Below the pieces are notes generated by a model. That model saw nothing but the letters and a program-made list of their open reading frames with translations, was not told the DNA's origin and did not search any database. This document shows, in pieces, positions 12,290 through 22,440 of a DNA stretch of 64,000 nt. The position numbers and the translations under genes are program-made. Numbering within the stretch: the first letter of the stretch is position 1; the number at the start of each line of letters is the position of its first letter. This DNA is from Litsea cubeba (taxonomy: Eukaryota > Streptophyta > Magnoliopsida > Laurales > Lauraceae), in contig CM022955.1 in NCBI GenBank assembly GCA_012931725.1, forward strand, positions 9,946,885 to 10,010,884. Reading direction: 5' to 3'.

Positions 12290-12440
12290 TGAGCCACCGT
12301 GGATCCGGAACCGGACCCGTTTAGGTAACGGTTCCAAAAAAAAGGATCCGGAACCGGAACCATTTACTTATCGGGATCAAAATAAAGACCCAGACCCGGA
12401 ACCTAATAGGTCGGAACCTTCGGGTAATCGGAGAATCGGG
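12290..12440. repeat. hAT subterminal GGAACCGG-rich repeats (5' end of element)
   Basis: Several copies of GGATCCGGAACCGG-like strings lie immediately inside the 12458 end, matching the array at 7675-7875. The two-ended arrangement supports an element-specific recognition function. Confidence 0.65.
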
Positions 12441-12512
12441 GACCCATTTACAACCCTAGTACTTGGGGTCCACGTTCAGTTTATGGTACATGATCTCGGG
12501 ATAGACACCAGG

Positions 12513-13884
12513 TAGAGATGTCAAATGGGCCATGTCGGCCGCTCAAAACTTGGCCCGACCGTGCCACTGCCGGCCCGGCCCGCCAGGGAAAAACCCTGGC
12601 ACGGCACGGCCCACTGGCACGGCCCGCAATGGGGCAGGTTGGAGCGGGCCGTGCCGGGCCGGCCCGCGGGCCAGGCCTTTTTTTTTTTTTTCAAACTCAT
12701 CATTATAAACCATTCTTATAATATAAACCACTTCAATATATAAACCTATCTTCATATTTGTGCTAGCGGGTTCCATGTCATCGAACCAAAATTTGGTGTC
12801 ATCAATAAAAATGTGAAAGAGGATCACATGATGAGACTGGTAGTTGGTTCACCTTTGCTTGATTCAATTTTACCTTAGTATACACCCCTCATCTACATTC
12901 ATGCTTTGAGTGATATAAACCATTTAATTGATCATGTGTTACATACATCAAGTGTCCATTTATAACAACAGCCAACAGGTCAATCCAATAGTGTACAGAA
13001 ATTCAGCAACTAATAACATTTTGGAATTGTGTCTGATTTTATTTTAGATCATCATTGTCATCATAGCCTTATTGTAGCTCAATATATATTTAGATTTCAT
13101 TCATGGTTTTTTTTTTATATATAGATCTTTTAACTATTTCATCCATGGTTCAAGTCAATTAAGATTTGCAATATAGTTTTTTTTTCTTTTTCTTTTTTTT
13201 TTCCAAAAAGATGATAGATGTATTAAGATTAGAGGATAAAGTTTTAACAAATGTGTTCCTCAAATATATGTTCCACTTCTTCCAACCTTAAATGCAAATT
13301 GATCCTTCCCAAACATATACCAATATTTTCTTTTGATCACTTTATAATTTCCATGCCACATATCAAGCACCTTTAAAGCAACCGATGTCGACTACTTCAT
13401 GTCCCTACCTTCAGTGGGCCCCAAAATATCAAATTTTTTTCATCAACAAACTATATTCCATCATATGATATCAATGAATTGGGAAATGTACTTCTAATTG
13501 ACCCAATAACTTTTATTTAAGAGCCACATTGCAAAGGTTAGATACATTAGAAAAGTCATACCCATGTGGAATCAAGCACTTAGTAAAATAAAAATGACAC
13601 AAAGGTTTTTTTTCTAAAATATAGTTATTTTTTGCAGTTGGGGCGGGCCGGGCCTAACGGGCCAACCGTTGCTGGGCTGGCGGGACAATCCTGGTGGGCC
13701 GCAAGGGGTCGGCCCATTTGCCAGGCGGGCCTGGCGGGCCAGCAAGGCTCGGCCCAGCACGGCCCGCGTCATTGGCGGTGCCAAGTGGGCCGTGCCGTTG
13801 ACCGGGCCGTGCCGTGCCACGGCCCGTTGATTGGCGGGCCGGGCCGAGCCGGGCCAGGCCGGCATGGCCCACTTGACATCTCTA
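12513..13884. mobile_element. Non-autonomous GC-subterminal hAT (left arm copy)
   Basis: 1372 bp, starting TAGAGATGTCAAATGGGCC and ending with the inverted form. It is flanked by ACACCAGG (12505-12512) and ACACCAAG (13885-13892), an 8 bp target duplication with one mismatch. Both ends are packed with CGGGCCGTGCC-type motifs (12545-12680 and 13640-13870), while the centre is AT-rich and non-coding. The proline/arginine/glycine-rich ORFs in the ends are compositional artefacts. The element disrupts the Tat pol frame. The same insertion at 18680-20040 shows it predates the inverted duplication. Confidence 0.92.
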
Positions 13885-13999
13885 ACACCAAGCATCTTGT
13901 ACGGGGTCCAAGCGAAAACCTCTTTGTGTTCTGTAACAAGAAGCTTAGGAGCTCGGACCTCTTGACCTCGATGAGCTGGCTTCCGAGTAGAAAGTACCT

Positions 14000-14011
14000 C
14001 TCAGGCCTGAG
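14000..14011. other. Inverted-repeat junction at a 12 bp palindrome
   Basis: The left arm ends at 14005 within CTCAGGCCTGAG, a perfect palindrome. The left half belongs to the Tat-derived arm (compare CCTGAG at 18559-18564) and the right half to the segment shared with 55323. Confidence 0.8.
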
Positions 14012-15225
14012 TCACTCTCTCTCTCCCCTTTCCTCTTAACTTTTTTTTTTGGCCTGAATCTGCTTCTTCCTATTCTGTACAGACTCCATCACTGAGGCCC
14101 ATCCTCCTTTTGACTCCTCCATAGTAACCCCAATTGCCTAACCCGCACTGGACTACCCTTTGTGGTATCCAATGCTCCACTTCTCCCTCATATTTCCCCA
14201 AGTACTCCTCCCTCCCTTGGATTCTTTAGACAACCTTTGAATTGTTTGTTTGAAAATCCTTTATCCCCCAGATCCCCTTTGAAAAGAGTCTTACCTGTGA
14301 CTTTTCTTTTTGCTTAGTCTCTCCTTTAGAGGTGGTGATGGAGACTCGTTCCTCACTCCTTGCCTTGTGCCAGTTAGAGAGTCTGAATTCCTCTCCTTCC
14401 CGCCTGAGCATTCCCCTTCCAATGAGCATTTGACGATTCCTGCCCTTTCCAGTTGGTTCACTTGTTTTCGTTTCCTGGCTCCTCCATCGAGAAGGCTCCC
14501 CCTACTCTATTCAGCCTCTGAGAGCATCTCCGCTCCGTCCCCGTGATTGTAGACCTTTTGGGTGTCGGATTCGTCCTTTCGCTTCTCCCGCAGAGTCGAG
14601 TCGACTTCCCGCTTCCCTCTTCTGTTTCGGTCACCCCTTTTTTCTGCCCTAATTTAAAGTTAAGACCTTTATTCGTATTAGGCCTCCCCGCCCGCCACTG
14701 CCTAACCCATCAGTTCTCATTTGGTCTCGGCCCAACAGGTCTATTCCTCGGCATGATCCTTTTCGTTGGAGGCGTGTGATTTGAAGTTTGAATCTTTTGG
14801 GATGACGTCATCGTCTTCTCCCTTCCTCCTTGGATGGGTTATGCTGAAAATTAATTTAACATGCAGGAAATTAGGATCTTGAAACATAAATTCACCAATT
14901 TAGTGTAAGTGATGAACAATGCTAAGTGTATGCATTGATGCGTCTTGGGAAAATATTAAAATTGGTTGCCTAGCATTTTATTGTCACTTGCTACTTCAAG
15001 TGCAGAATCTCTAACTTTTTCCCTCCTAATTTCTCAGTAACAGTATAACACAGTAAAACCAAAACAAAAACTCAAAATGTGGAGATCTAAAAATGATCAT
15101 AAAAAAATCTCACTCAATTGAATTTGAATAAGGGAAAGATGGAAAATGAATATCCATCCATGTTTAATAATCATTTGGTGGAGCTCATTTGACCACGAAT
15201 TCCTCTCTTTTATGTGCGAACAAAC
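14006..15225 (-). mobile_element. LTR segment A (also present at 55323-56790)
   Basis: Collinear with 55323-56790 in the same orientation, with small indels; the 55 kb copy has about 200 bp extra around 55685-55930. At 55 kb this segment continues directly into segment B, whose TATA box reads on the minus strand, so A is the downstream part of an LTR or leader on the minus strand. Similarity stops at about 15225, where different sequence leads into the Tat 5' LTR. Its ORFs are not conserved between the copies. Confidence 0.7.
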
Positions 15226-15289
15226 AAGCTCCCTAAGAAATTATATATAGAGAAATATATCTTTTTTTCACATATCATAAATTTGATTA

Positions 15290-16107
15290 GGGCTGTGGAC
15301 TACTGAAAATAAAAACCAGAGCAATGTTCCTAAAAATGCTATCAGAGCCTTGTGTGGGGATATTTCCAAAGATATCGAGATTATATTAGATTCAGTAATT
15401 GTACCAGCTAATCAAGTCTCGACCTCGGCCACGCGCACCTCGGCAGTAGTGCCAGGTCACCAACCGAGATCAAGGTCACTCCCGACCTCGGTCACTCCTG
15501 ACCTCGGTACCGTGTCCTGACCTCGGTCACGCATCTCGGCAATAGTGCCAGATGGCTTGCCGAGACAGACACTGACAGCCGAAGTTTTATGGAAGCTCAG
15601 CCACGTCATGGGACGTGTGATAAGACAAGGGCATATGCAAGTAGGCTGATAAGCCATCTTGCCGCCCATAATCCCTGATATTTCGGCGTCCACAGCTCCC
15701 AATGCACCAGAGTAAGGCCCGACGAGACAGGATGGGCTACGATGGGACCGGATGGGCTATGATGGGACTATCATTTAATGGAAAGTGGGTTGATGAGGTC
15801 ACATCATAGGGCCCACCATCCACAGTCGGTTCCATCTTCTATAAATAGAGGACCCAATTCCAAATACAGGTACGTTGTGCATAACTTGCAACACCATACC
15901 ACACAACTCCTTTACTATTCATCTTCATCCTACTGTTGAGTTCATGAACTAACTTAGGCATCGGAGAGCCTTGCGCTGACTACAGCCAAGGTCTTTGATT
16001 GCTTTGTTCCTATTCTCCTTGCAGGTCCCAGACATCTCTCCACCTTTAAAGATGTTATATCTCATCCTAATCCATCATTCCAAGTCCGTAATTTTTAGAC
16101 ACTTACA
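15290..16107 (+). mobile_element. 5' LTR of Tat-lineage gypsy element
   Basis: The right edge is inferred from the LTR-like ending TTAGACACTTACA just before a primer-binding site. The left edge is uncertain (a TG between about 15290 and 15330). It contains a GACCTCGGTCA-type repeated motif (15420-15560) and a TATA box at 15840-15848. The matching 3' LTR is not in the window because the element is truncated in its integrase. Confidence 0.7.
15840..15848 (+). promoter_or_regulatory. TATA box of Tat LTR
   Basis: TATAAATAG about 270 bp before the LTR end, the expected position for the U3/R boundary of a plant gypsy LTR. Confidence 0.65.
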
Positions 16108-16126
16108 ATTGGCACCGCCTGTGGGA
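16108..16126 (+). other. Primer-binding site of Tat element
   Basis: ATTGGCACCGCCTGTGGG directly follows the LTR end. It resembles the TTGGCGCCGTCTGTGGG consensus of many plant gypsy elements, where a host tRNA primes minus-strand synthesis. Confidence 0.7.
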
Positions 16127-16151
16127 AAGTTCAAGAATTTTCCCAAACACC

Positions 16152-17897
16152 ATGCCCCCAAGGGCTAAGAAGGGCGAATAATCTTCAAAAAAATTATCAC
16201 AGCCACAGGTACTCCCGCCGGGATTTACGCCGGTATTCCCACCAGCTATTGTGCCCCTGGACCCTCTCCAGAGGAGGTCAGGCACAGAAGGCGTGGGATG
16301 TGTTCATGCTCAGCTGGGTTCATCTTCAAGGGATGAGATAACACCTTCCCAGTAAGATAACCTTCAACCAGGGCCTTCCCAGCCTCCCCTACGGGATAAT
16401 GGGAAGCATCCCGCTGATGGCGACGACGATGGCGACTCTCTCCTCGAGGCTATCAGGGCCCAAAACCTTGTTATCCAAGAGAAGGACGAGTTGGTTCGTC
16501 AGCTCCAGCAGTAACTCCAAAAGAAAACGAGGACTGCGACTCAACCCCTAGAAGCAAACAAGCTCTGTCGGCCAACCAGGATTTGAGGCGAATCCTGGAT
16601 AAAAAGAGGCATGACCGAGCTCATGATGAGGGTTCGAGCAACGGCAACTCGAAGAGAAGGTCGGGTCAGATACCGGAAGACAGTGATGACCTGAGGGAAT
16701 GGCTTGATCAGCAAATCAAGCAGACATTCTAAAAGAACATGGAGGTGATCGGTCTCCACCGAGACCGGTTAGATGCTTACGGCTCCAACAATCTCGGTGC
16801 ATCTCCTTTCTCTCAGGAGATCAGAGACTTTGCTCTCCCTGAAAGATTCAGTGTCCCAAGGTTTACCCTATACGACGGGACATCTCCGACACTTTACTCA
16901 GAAGATATCGGTTTGGGGAGATGAGGGTCACCTAAACTGTAGAGTTTTCTCCTCCAGTCTGGGGAACCTTCCCTAAGATGGTTCTGTGCACTTTCAGAAG
17001 AGTCAGTTTCGAACTGGCGGCAACTCCGAAATTCCTTTGTGGAAAAGTTCCAAGCACATAGAATCATCCCCAAAACAGACGAGGATGTAATGGCTCTCAG
17101 AATGAGGCAAACCGAAAATATCACTCAGTTTGCCAAGAGGTTCTGGACGGTTTACAGCCAGGTAGAAGACTCCTCTGAAGAGGTGGCCATCAAGTCTTTC
17201 AAATAGGCTTTGCTGCCGGGCAATGAGCTTCGAAGAAAATTGGTCCGGTATCCCGTGGTCACATTGAAAGCATTAATGGCCCGAGTAAACCAGTACGTCG
17301 AGCAAAAGGAAGACGAGTTCCGAGCTCGAGAGAACTTCGACTTCTCTCACGAAGACCGAACTTCCAAGAAAGAGAATAAGTCGTCTCAGAGGGAGGAGAC
17401 GGACCGAAATCGGGCTTCCACGAGCTCGGCAAAGGTCTCGTTCCCCACCTCTGGAGGCGGCAAGAAGTTCAAGCAGGCTCACCGAGCCAGAGAAGGGCAG
17501 CCAGCCGCTACTGTATATAAGGCTATTAACACAATCTTCAAGGAGCCAATCTATAGGCTCCTCGACAAGATCAAGACGTAGCCGTACTTCCAGTGGCTGC
17601 AGCCCATGAAGGGTGATCCTTCCACCCGCGATCAGAGCAAATTCTGTGCCTATCACAAACAAAATGGGCATAGAACAGAAGATTACATGCTTCTAAAGTC
17701 CTATCTTGAGAAGCTTGTCAAGGACGGGCATCTGAAGGACTACATCAAAGAAGGGGACAGACACGTAAACCGAGCTCAGCGCCGAAATGATGATGATCAA
17801 GATAGCGATGAGTCGAAAAAAATAATAAATGTCATCCACCTAGATCCCCCTCCAAAAGGGAGTAATCAAGCTTGTGCCGAGGCCAGGAGGGCCTGAC
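16152..17897 (+). pseudogene. Tat-lineage gypsy gag, decayed
   Basis: It starts at ATG 16152 (MPPRAKKGE, then an early TAA). The capsid-like region spans 16740-17290, with the blocks RFTLYDGTS, FCALSEESVSNWRQLRNSF, TQFAKRFW and ALLPGNELRR. The C-terminal part (17606-17760) has CAYHKQNGHRTEDYMLLKS, the Cys/His motif typical of Tat gag in place of a canonical CCHC knuckle. Premature stops include TAG 17204-17206, TAG 17579-17581 and TGA 17894-17896, all explicable as C-to-T changes, plus frameshifts near 16915. This region is not copied in the left arm. Confidence 0.85.
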
Positions 17898-18029
17898 ACG
17901 GCAAACAGGTGATGACAGCAGAGCTGGAGCCAGCTGCCAAGAAGGCTCGGAAGGAAGGGCCTAAGATCTGGTTATCAGATGAGGACCTAAAAGGTGTCCA
18001 GCTCCCCCACAATGATCCACTGATACCTA

Positions 18030-18679
18030 AAGTTGAAAAACTACAGGGTGCAAAGGATTCTTGTGGATCCTGGCAGCTCATCTGAGATCCTCTACTTCGA
18101 TTGTTTCAAGAAGATGGGTCTCAGGGAAGAAGATCTGCAAGAGGCGTGCACTCCCTTGGTAGGCTTCAGCTCCAACCCTATGTACCCCAAGGGGAAGATC
18201 TCCATCAAAGTCCAAATTGAAGGCGCCTCTATGATGGCCGATTTCAATGTGGTGGATGCACCGCCCCTATAAAGCCATAATGGGGAGAACTTGGCTGCAC
18301 AATATGGAGGCAATACCATCCACCCATCACCAAAAGCTCAAGTTCCCGTTAGAGAAGGAGAACGGCAGAGTTGAGGTGGTCATGGTCAGAGGCGATCAGC
18401 AGATGGCCAAGCAATGCCTGATGGTCGTAGTACCTGGCGAAGAGGAGCCAAAGCAGGTACATATGGTAGAACTAGAAGCAGAGCTGAATAATGTTGGCCG
18501 AAACCCGGAACAGAAAAGCATTCAAGATCTGATCGAGATCAGGATTGACCCCCACGATCCTGAGAGGTACTTTCTACTCGGAAGCCAGCTCATCGAGCTC
18601 GAGAGGTCCAAGCTCCTAAGCTTCTTGTTACAGAACACAAAGAGGTTTTCACTAGGACCCCGTATAAGATGCCTGGTGT
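18030..18679 (+). pseudogene. Tat-lineage aspartic protease and pol start, decayed
   Basis: The retropepsin-like block ILVDPGSSSEILYFDCFKKM starts at about 18050, where family members usually carry an acidic D-x-GSS active site. It is followed by a flap/helix region and IMGRTWLHNMEAIPST (18280-18320). The downstream linker reaches the RT at the hAT insertion (18680). A frameshift separates the two ORFs near 18255. The duplicated, inverted part of the locus begins within this gene (18559). Confidence 0.75.
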
Positions 18680-20040
18680 TAGAGATGTCAAGCGGGCCAT
18701 GCCAGCCTGGCCCGGCACGGCCCGGCCCGCCAGTCAATGGGCCGTGGCACGGCACGGCCCGGTCAACGGCACGGCCCACTGGGCAGGGCCCATGACGCGG
18801 GCCGTGCTGGGCCGAGCCTTGTTGGCCCGCAGGCCCGCCTGGCAAATGGGCCTACCCCTGCGGCCTGCCGGGCCCGCCAGGATTGGCCCGCCAGCCCGCC
18901 AACGGTTGGCCCGTTAGGCCCACCCCAACAGCAAAAAATAACTATATTTTTAAAAAAAAAACCCTTTGTGTCATTTTTCATTTTACTAAGTGCTTGATTC
19001 CACATGGGTATGACTTTTCTAATGTATCTAACCTTTGCAAAGTGGCTCTTAAATAAAAGTTATTGGGTCAATTAGAAGTACATTTCCCAATTAATTGATA
19101 TCATATGATGGAATATAGTTTGATGATGAAAAAAATTTGATATTGTGGGGCCCACTGAAGATAGGGACATGAAGTAGTCGACATCGGTTGCTTTAAAGGT
19201 GCTTGATATGTGGCATGGAAATTATAAAGTGATCAAAAGAAAATATTGGTATATGTTTGGGAAGGATCAGTTTGCATTTAAGGTTGGAAGAAGTGGGCCA
19301 TATATTTGAGGAACACATTTGTTAAAACTTTATCCTTCTAATCTTAATACATCTATCATCTTTTTGGAAAAAAAAAAGAAAAAGAAAATAAAAACTATAT
19401 TGCAAATCTTAATTGACTTGAACCATGGATGAAATAGTTAAAAGATCTATATAAAAAAAAGAACCATGATGAAATCTAAATATATATTGAGCTACAATAA
19501 GGCTATGATGACAATGATGATCTAAAATAAAATCAGACACAATTCCAAAATGTTATTAGTTGCTGAATTTCTGTACACTATTGGATTGACCTGTTGGCTG
19601 TTGTTATAAATGGACACTTGATGTATGTAACACATGATCAATTAAATGGTTTATCTCAATCAAAGCATGAATGTAGATGAGGGGTGTATAATAAGTTAAA
19701 ATTGAATCAAGCAAAGGTGAACCCACTACCAGTCTCATCATGTGATCCTCTTTTACATTTTTATTGATGACACCAAATTTTGGTTTGATGACATGGAACC
19801 CGCTAGCACAAATATGAAGATAGATTTATATATTGAAGTGGTTTATATGATAAGAATGGTTTATAATGATGAGTTTGAAAGAAAAAAAGGCATGGCCCGC
19901 GGGCCGGCCCGGCACGGCCCGCTCCAACTCGCCCCATTGCGGGCCGTGCCGTGCCAGGGTTTTTCCCTGGCGGGCCAGGCCGGTAATGGCACGGGCGGGC
20001 CAGGTTTTGAGCGGCCGACATGGCTCGTTTGACATCTCTA
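18680..20040. mobile_element. Non-autonomous GC-subterminal hAT (right arm copy)
   Basis: 1361 bp with TAGAGATGTCAAGCGGGCC at 18680 and the inverted end at 20040. The 8 bp target duplication CCTGGTGT is perfect (18672-18679 and 20041-20048). Removing the element and one target copy restores a continuous Tat pol frame (YKMPGV joined to YPEIMYHKLNVDP). It is the same insertion as 12513-13884. Confidence 0.95.
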
Positions 20041-21310
20041 CCTGGTGTCTATCCCGAGATCATGTACCACAAACTGAACGTGGACCCCAAGTACAGACCT
20101 ATAGTCCAAAAAGCTCGCAGGTCAGGGGTCCCACAAACCAAAGCCGTGATCAAGGAGGTCGAAAAGCTGCTGGAAGCCAAGGCAATAAGAGAAGTCCATT
20201 ACCCGAACTGGTTGGCCAACACAGTGGTGGTAAAAAAGAAGACCGGGAAGTGGAGAGTCTGCGTCGACTTCACTGACCTCAACAAGGCATGTCCAAAAGA
20301 CTGCTTTCCGCTTCCGAAGATCGACCAGATGATCGACACCACTGCCGGCCATAACAGGATGAGGTTACCATCAGATCCCGATGCATGGGCCTGACAAAAA
20401 AAAGACTGCGTTCATAACACCTAGAGGCATCTACTACTATAAAGTGATGTCCTTTTGGGTTAAAAAATGCGGGGGCGGCTTACCAAAGGCTGGTAACCAA
20501 AATGTTATAGGCCCAGCTCGGCAAAACAATAGAGGTCTACATTGACGACATGGTTGTCAAGTCTAAAAGGTCATGGGACCACTCAGCAGACCTAGGTCAA
20601 GCGTTTGACATCCTTAAGAGTTTCCAGCTCAAGTTGAATGCCTCCAAATGTGCTTTTGATGTCGGCTCCGGCAAATTCCTAGGAAGCCTGGTCACAAGAA
20701 GAGGGATTGAAGCAAATACAGATTAGATCTCAGCGATTCAGGGAATACAAAGTCCAACAACGACAAAGCAGGTCCAAAGGCTCACGGGCATGGCTGCCGC
20801 GCTCAACTGCTTCATCAGCCGAACTTCGGATAAATGCCGACCTTTCTTTCAGCTTCTGAAGAAAAATCTGAAATTCCAATGGACTCCGGAATGCGACCAA
20901 GCACTACAAAAGCTCAAAACATATCTCGCTTCTCCACCCCTACTTTCAACTCCGAAACAGGGAGAAGTGCTCTACTTATACCTGGTGGTCTCGGATTATG
21001 TAGTGAGTTCGGTGCTCGTCAGAGAGGAAGACAGGCAGCAGATGCCCATCTACTATACGAGCAAAATCCTTCTTGATGCCGAGACTAGGTACCTGCCAAT
21101 GGAGAAACTTGCATTAACACTCGTCAGTGCTTCTCACAAACTCTCCCACTACTTCCAGAGCTACATAATAATGGTTGTTACAGAACATCCACTCAAGTCC
21201 CTTTTCAAGAAGGCGGATTTCTCTGGAAGAGTATCGAAATGGGCTGTCGCATTGGGACAATATGATATCAGTATCAACCCAAAACGACGATCAAAGCCCA
21301 AGTTTTAGTA
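20041..21310 (+). pseudogene. Tat-lineage reverse transcriptase and RNase H, right arm
   Basis: RT starts at YPEIMYHKLNVDPKYRP and runs through KVRREVH-equivalent EAKAIREVHYPNW and WRVCVDFTDLNKACPKD. A deletion of about 21 bp near 20362 removes the SFLDAYRG block, which carries the first catalytic aspartate; the left arm still has it. YIDD is retained at about 20540. RNase H follows (20790-21310) with YTSKILLDAETRYLPMEKLA and HPLKSLFKKADFSGRVSKWA. A TAG at about 20725 and frameshifts near 20400-20480 break the frame. Confidence 0.88.
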
Positions 21311-21319
21311 ACTTCATCG

Positions 21320-22440
21320 GGGAGATCATCTCTCCTAGTTCGGCACCGAGCCTGCTCGACACCGAACTGGGGGAAAAAGGAATGAGGACGAAGTCATCGA
21401 GACCGAGATGCAAGAAGAACGATCTTGGAAGCAATTCCTTGATTCAGCACGGAAGGTCTTCGTCGACGGATCCTCAACTTCCTAGAGGGCCGGCGCTGGC
21501 ATAGTCCTCCAATCTCCAGAAGGACCGGTCATTGAACAAGCCCTAACGCTTGATTTCAAAGCATCCAACAACAAAGCAGAGTATGACTCACTGATTGCAG
21601 GGCTCAACAGCGCTAAAATCCTAGGGGCACAGTAGCTGGTAGTCTTCAGCGTCTCACAGTTGGTGACGAGCCTACTGAGCGGAGACTACCAAGCTCGTGA
21701 CGAAAGGATGACAGCCTACCTAATTCTTGCAAAAAAGCTCATCTCTCAATTCGAAAAAGTTGAAGTCAAGCAGGTCGGCGGAGAATCCAATTCCCATGCC
21801 GACGTTCTCGCCAACCTGGCCTCCGCCGTCGAGGCCGGGAGAAAAAGAATCATTGAGGTGGAATCATTGGAGAAGCCAGGTATAAAACTCCACCCACCTC
21901 GCAAATTTTATGCATCGATCTCGATCCGAGCTGGATAAACCCGATCATCTCATACCTCAGAGATGATCAACTTCCTGAAGACAAAAATGAAGCTCACAAG
22001 ATCAAGCTGAAAGCAGTTCGATTTTGGCTTTCTCTAGAAGGCAAGCTCTACAGGAAGTCGTTTATTGGCCCCTACCTTCAGTGTGTTCACCTGAGCATAC
22101 TTGAAGACTTTCTCTATGAGATTCATGAAGGTATCTGCGGTAGCCACATCAGAGGATGATCACTAACATACTGGGCTATCAGCCAGGGTTACTAGTGGCC
22201 ATACATGCAGAAAGACGCTCAGCTATATGCCAAGAAATGCGAGAAGTACCAAAAATTCTCACACTCCCTTCATCACCCAACGCATTATCTGAGCCCGCTC
22301 TCTAGTCCATGGCCCTTCGCCCAATGGGGGCTGGACATTGTGGGACTATTTCACTGAGCTCCAGGGAATAAGAGGTGGCTAATAGTAGCCACCGATTACT
22401 TCACCAAATGGGTAGAAGCAGAACCACTGTCTTCCATCAG
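21320..22440 (+). pseudogene. Tat second RNase H-like domain and truncated integrase
   Basis: The second RNase H block starts at about 21455 (KVFVDGSSTS) and continues through NNKAEYDSLIAGL and VKQVGGESNSHADVLANLA, the archaeal-type RNase H copy seen in Tat elements. Integrase follows with KLYRKSFIGPYLQCV, a zinc-binding CEKY block (about 22240), and the core start WGLDIVG and LIVATDYFTKWVEAEPL. The integrase is cut at about 22440, so the DDE core and 3' LTR are missing. Stops at 21633-21635 (TAG) and 22157-22159 (TGA) are C-to-T changes; at the latter the left arm still has CGA (5567-5569). Confidence 0.88.

Larger units (their letters stand above)
7662..12458 (-). mobile_element. Ac-type hAT transposon with captured peroxidase exon
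   Basis: The 4797 bp element begins TAGGGTTGTAAACGGGTC at 7662 and ends with the complement of TAGGGTTGTAAATGGGTC at 12458, a hobo/Ac-type TIR. It is flanked by a perfect 8 bp target duplication GTACTTGG (7654-7661 and 12459-12466). The right arm of the inverted repeat has a single copy of this target at about 20087-20094, i.e. an empty site. It contains a decayed transposase gene and an exon of a class III peroxidase, both on the minus strand, plus GGAACCGG-rich subterminal DNA at both ends. The insertion postdates the inverted duplication. Confidence 0.95.
1..14005. repeat. Left arm of giant inverted repeat
   Basis: The sequence from position 1 to 14005 is the reverse complement of 27735 back to 18559. 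The order of all components is mirrored: LTR, nested MITE, LTR fragment, integrase, RNase H, RT and non-autonomous hAT. In stretches compared by eye (for example 7002-7226 against about 20518-20740) only scattered substitutions and small indels separate the arms. The left arm is longer because an Ac-type hAT (7662-12458) sits in it alone. The arm reaches the window edge, so its true length is unknown. An assembly artefact is possible, but many independent point differences and the arm-specific hAT argue for two real copies. Confidence 0.95.

Noticed and set aside
18669..18997. Arg/Pro/Gly/Ala-rich ORFs in the ends of the small hAT (also 12518-12827, 13614-14039, 19742-20276)
   Set aside because: They translate subterminal CGGGCC repeats on both strands; their frames and lengths are not conserved between the two arms.
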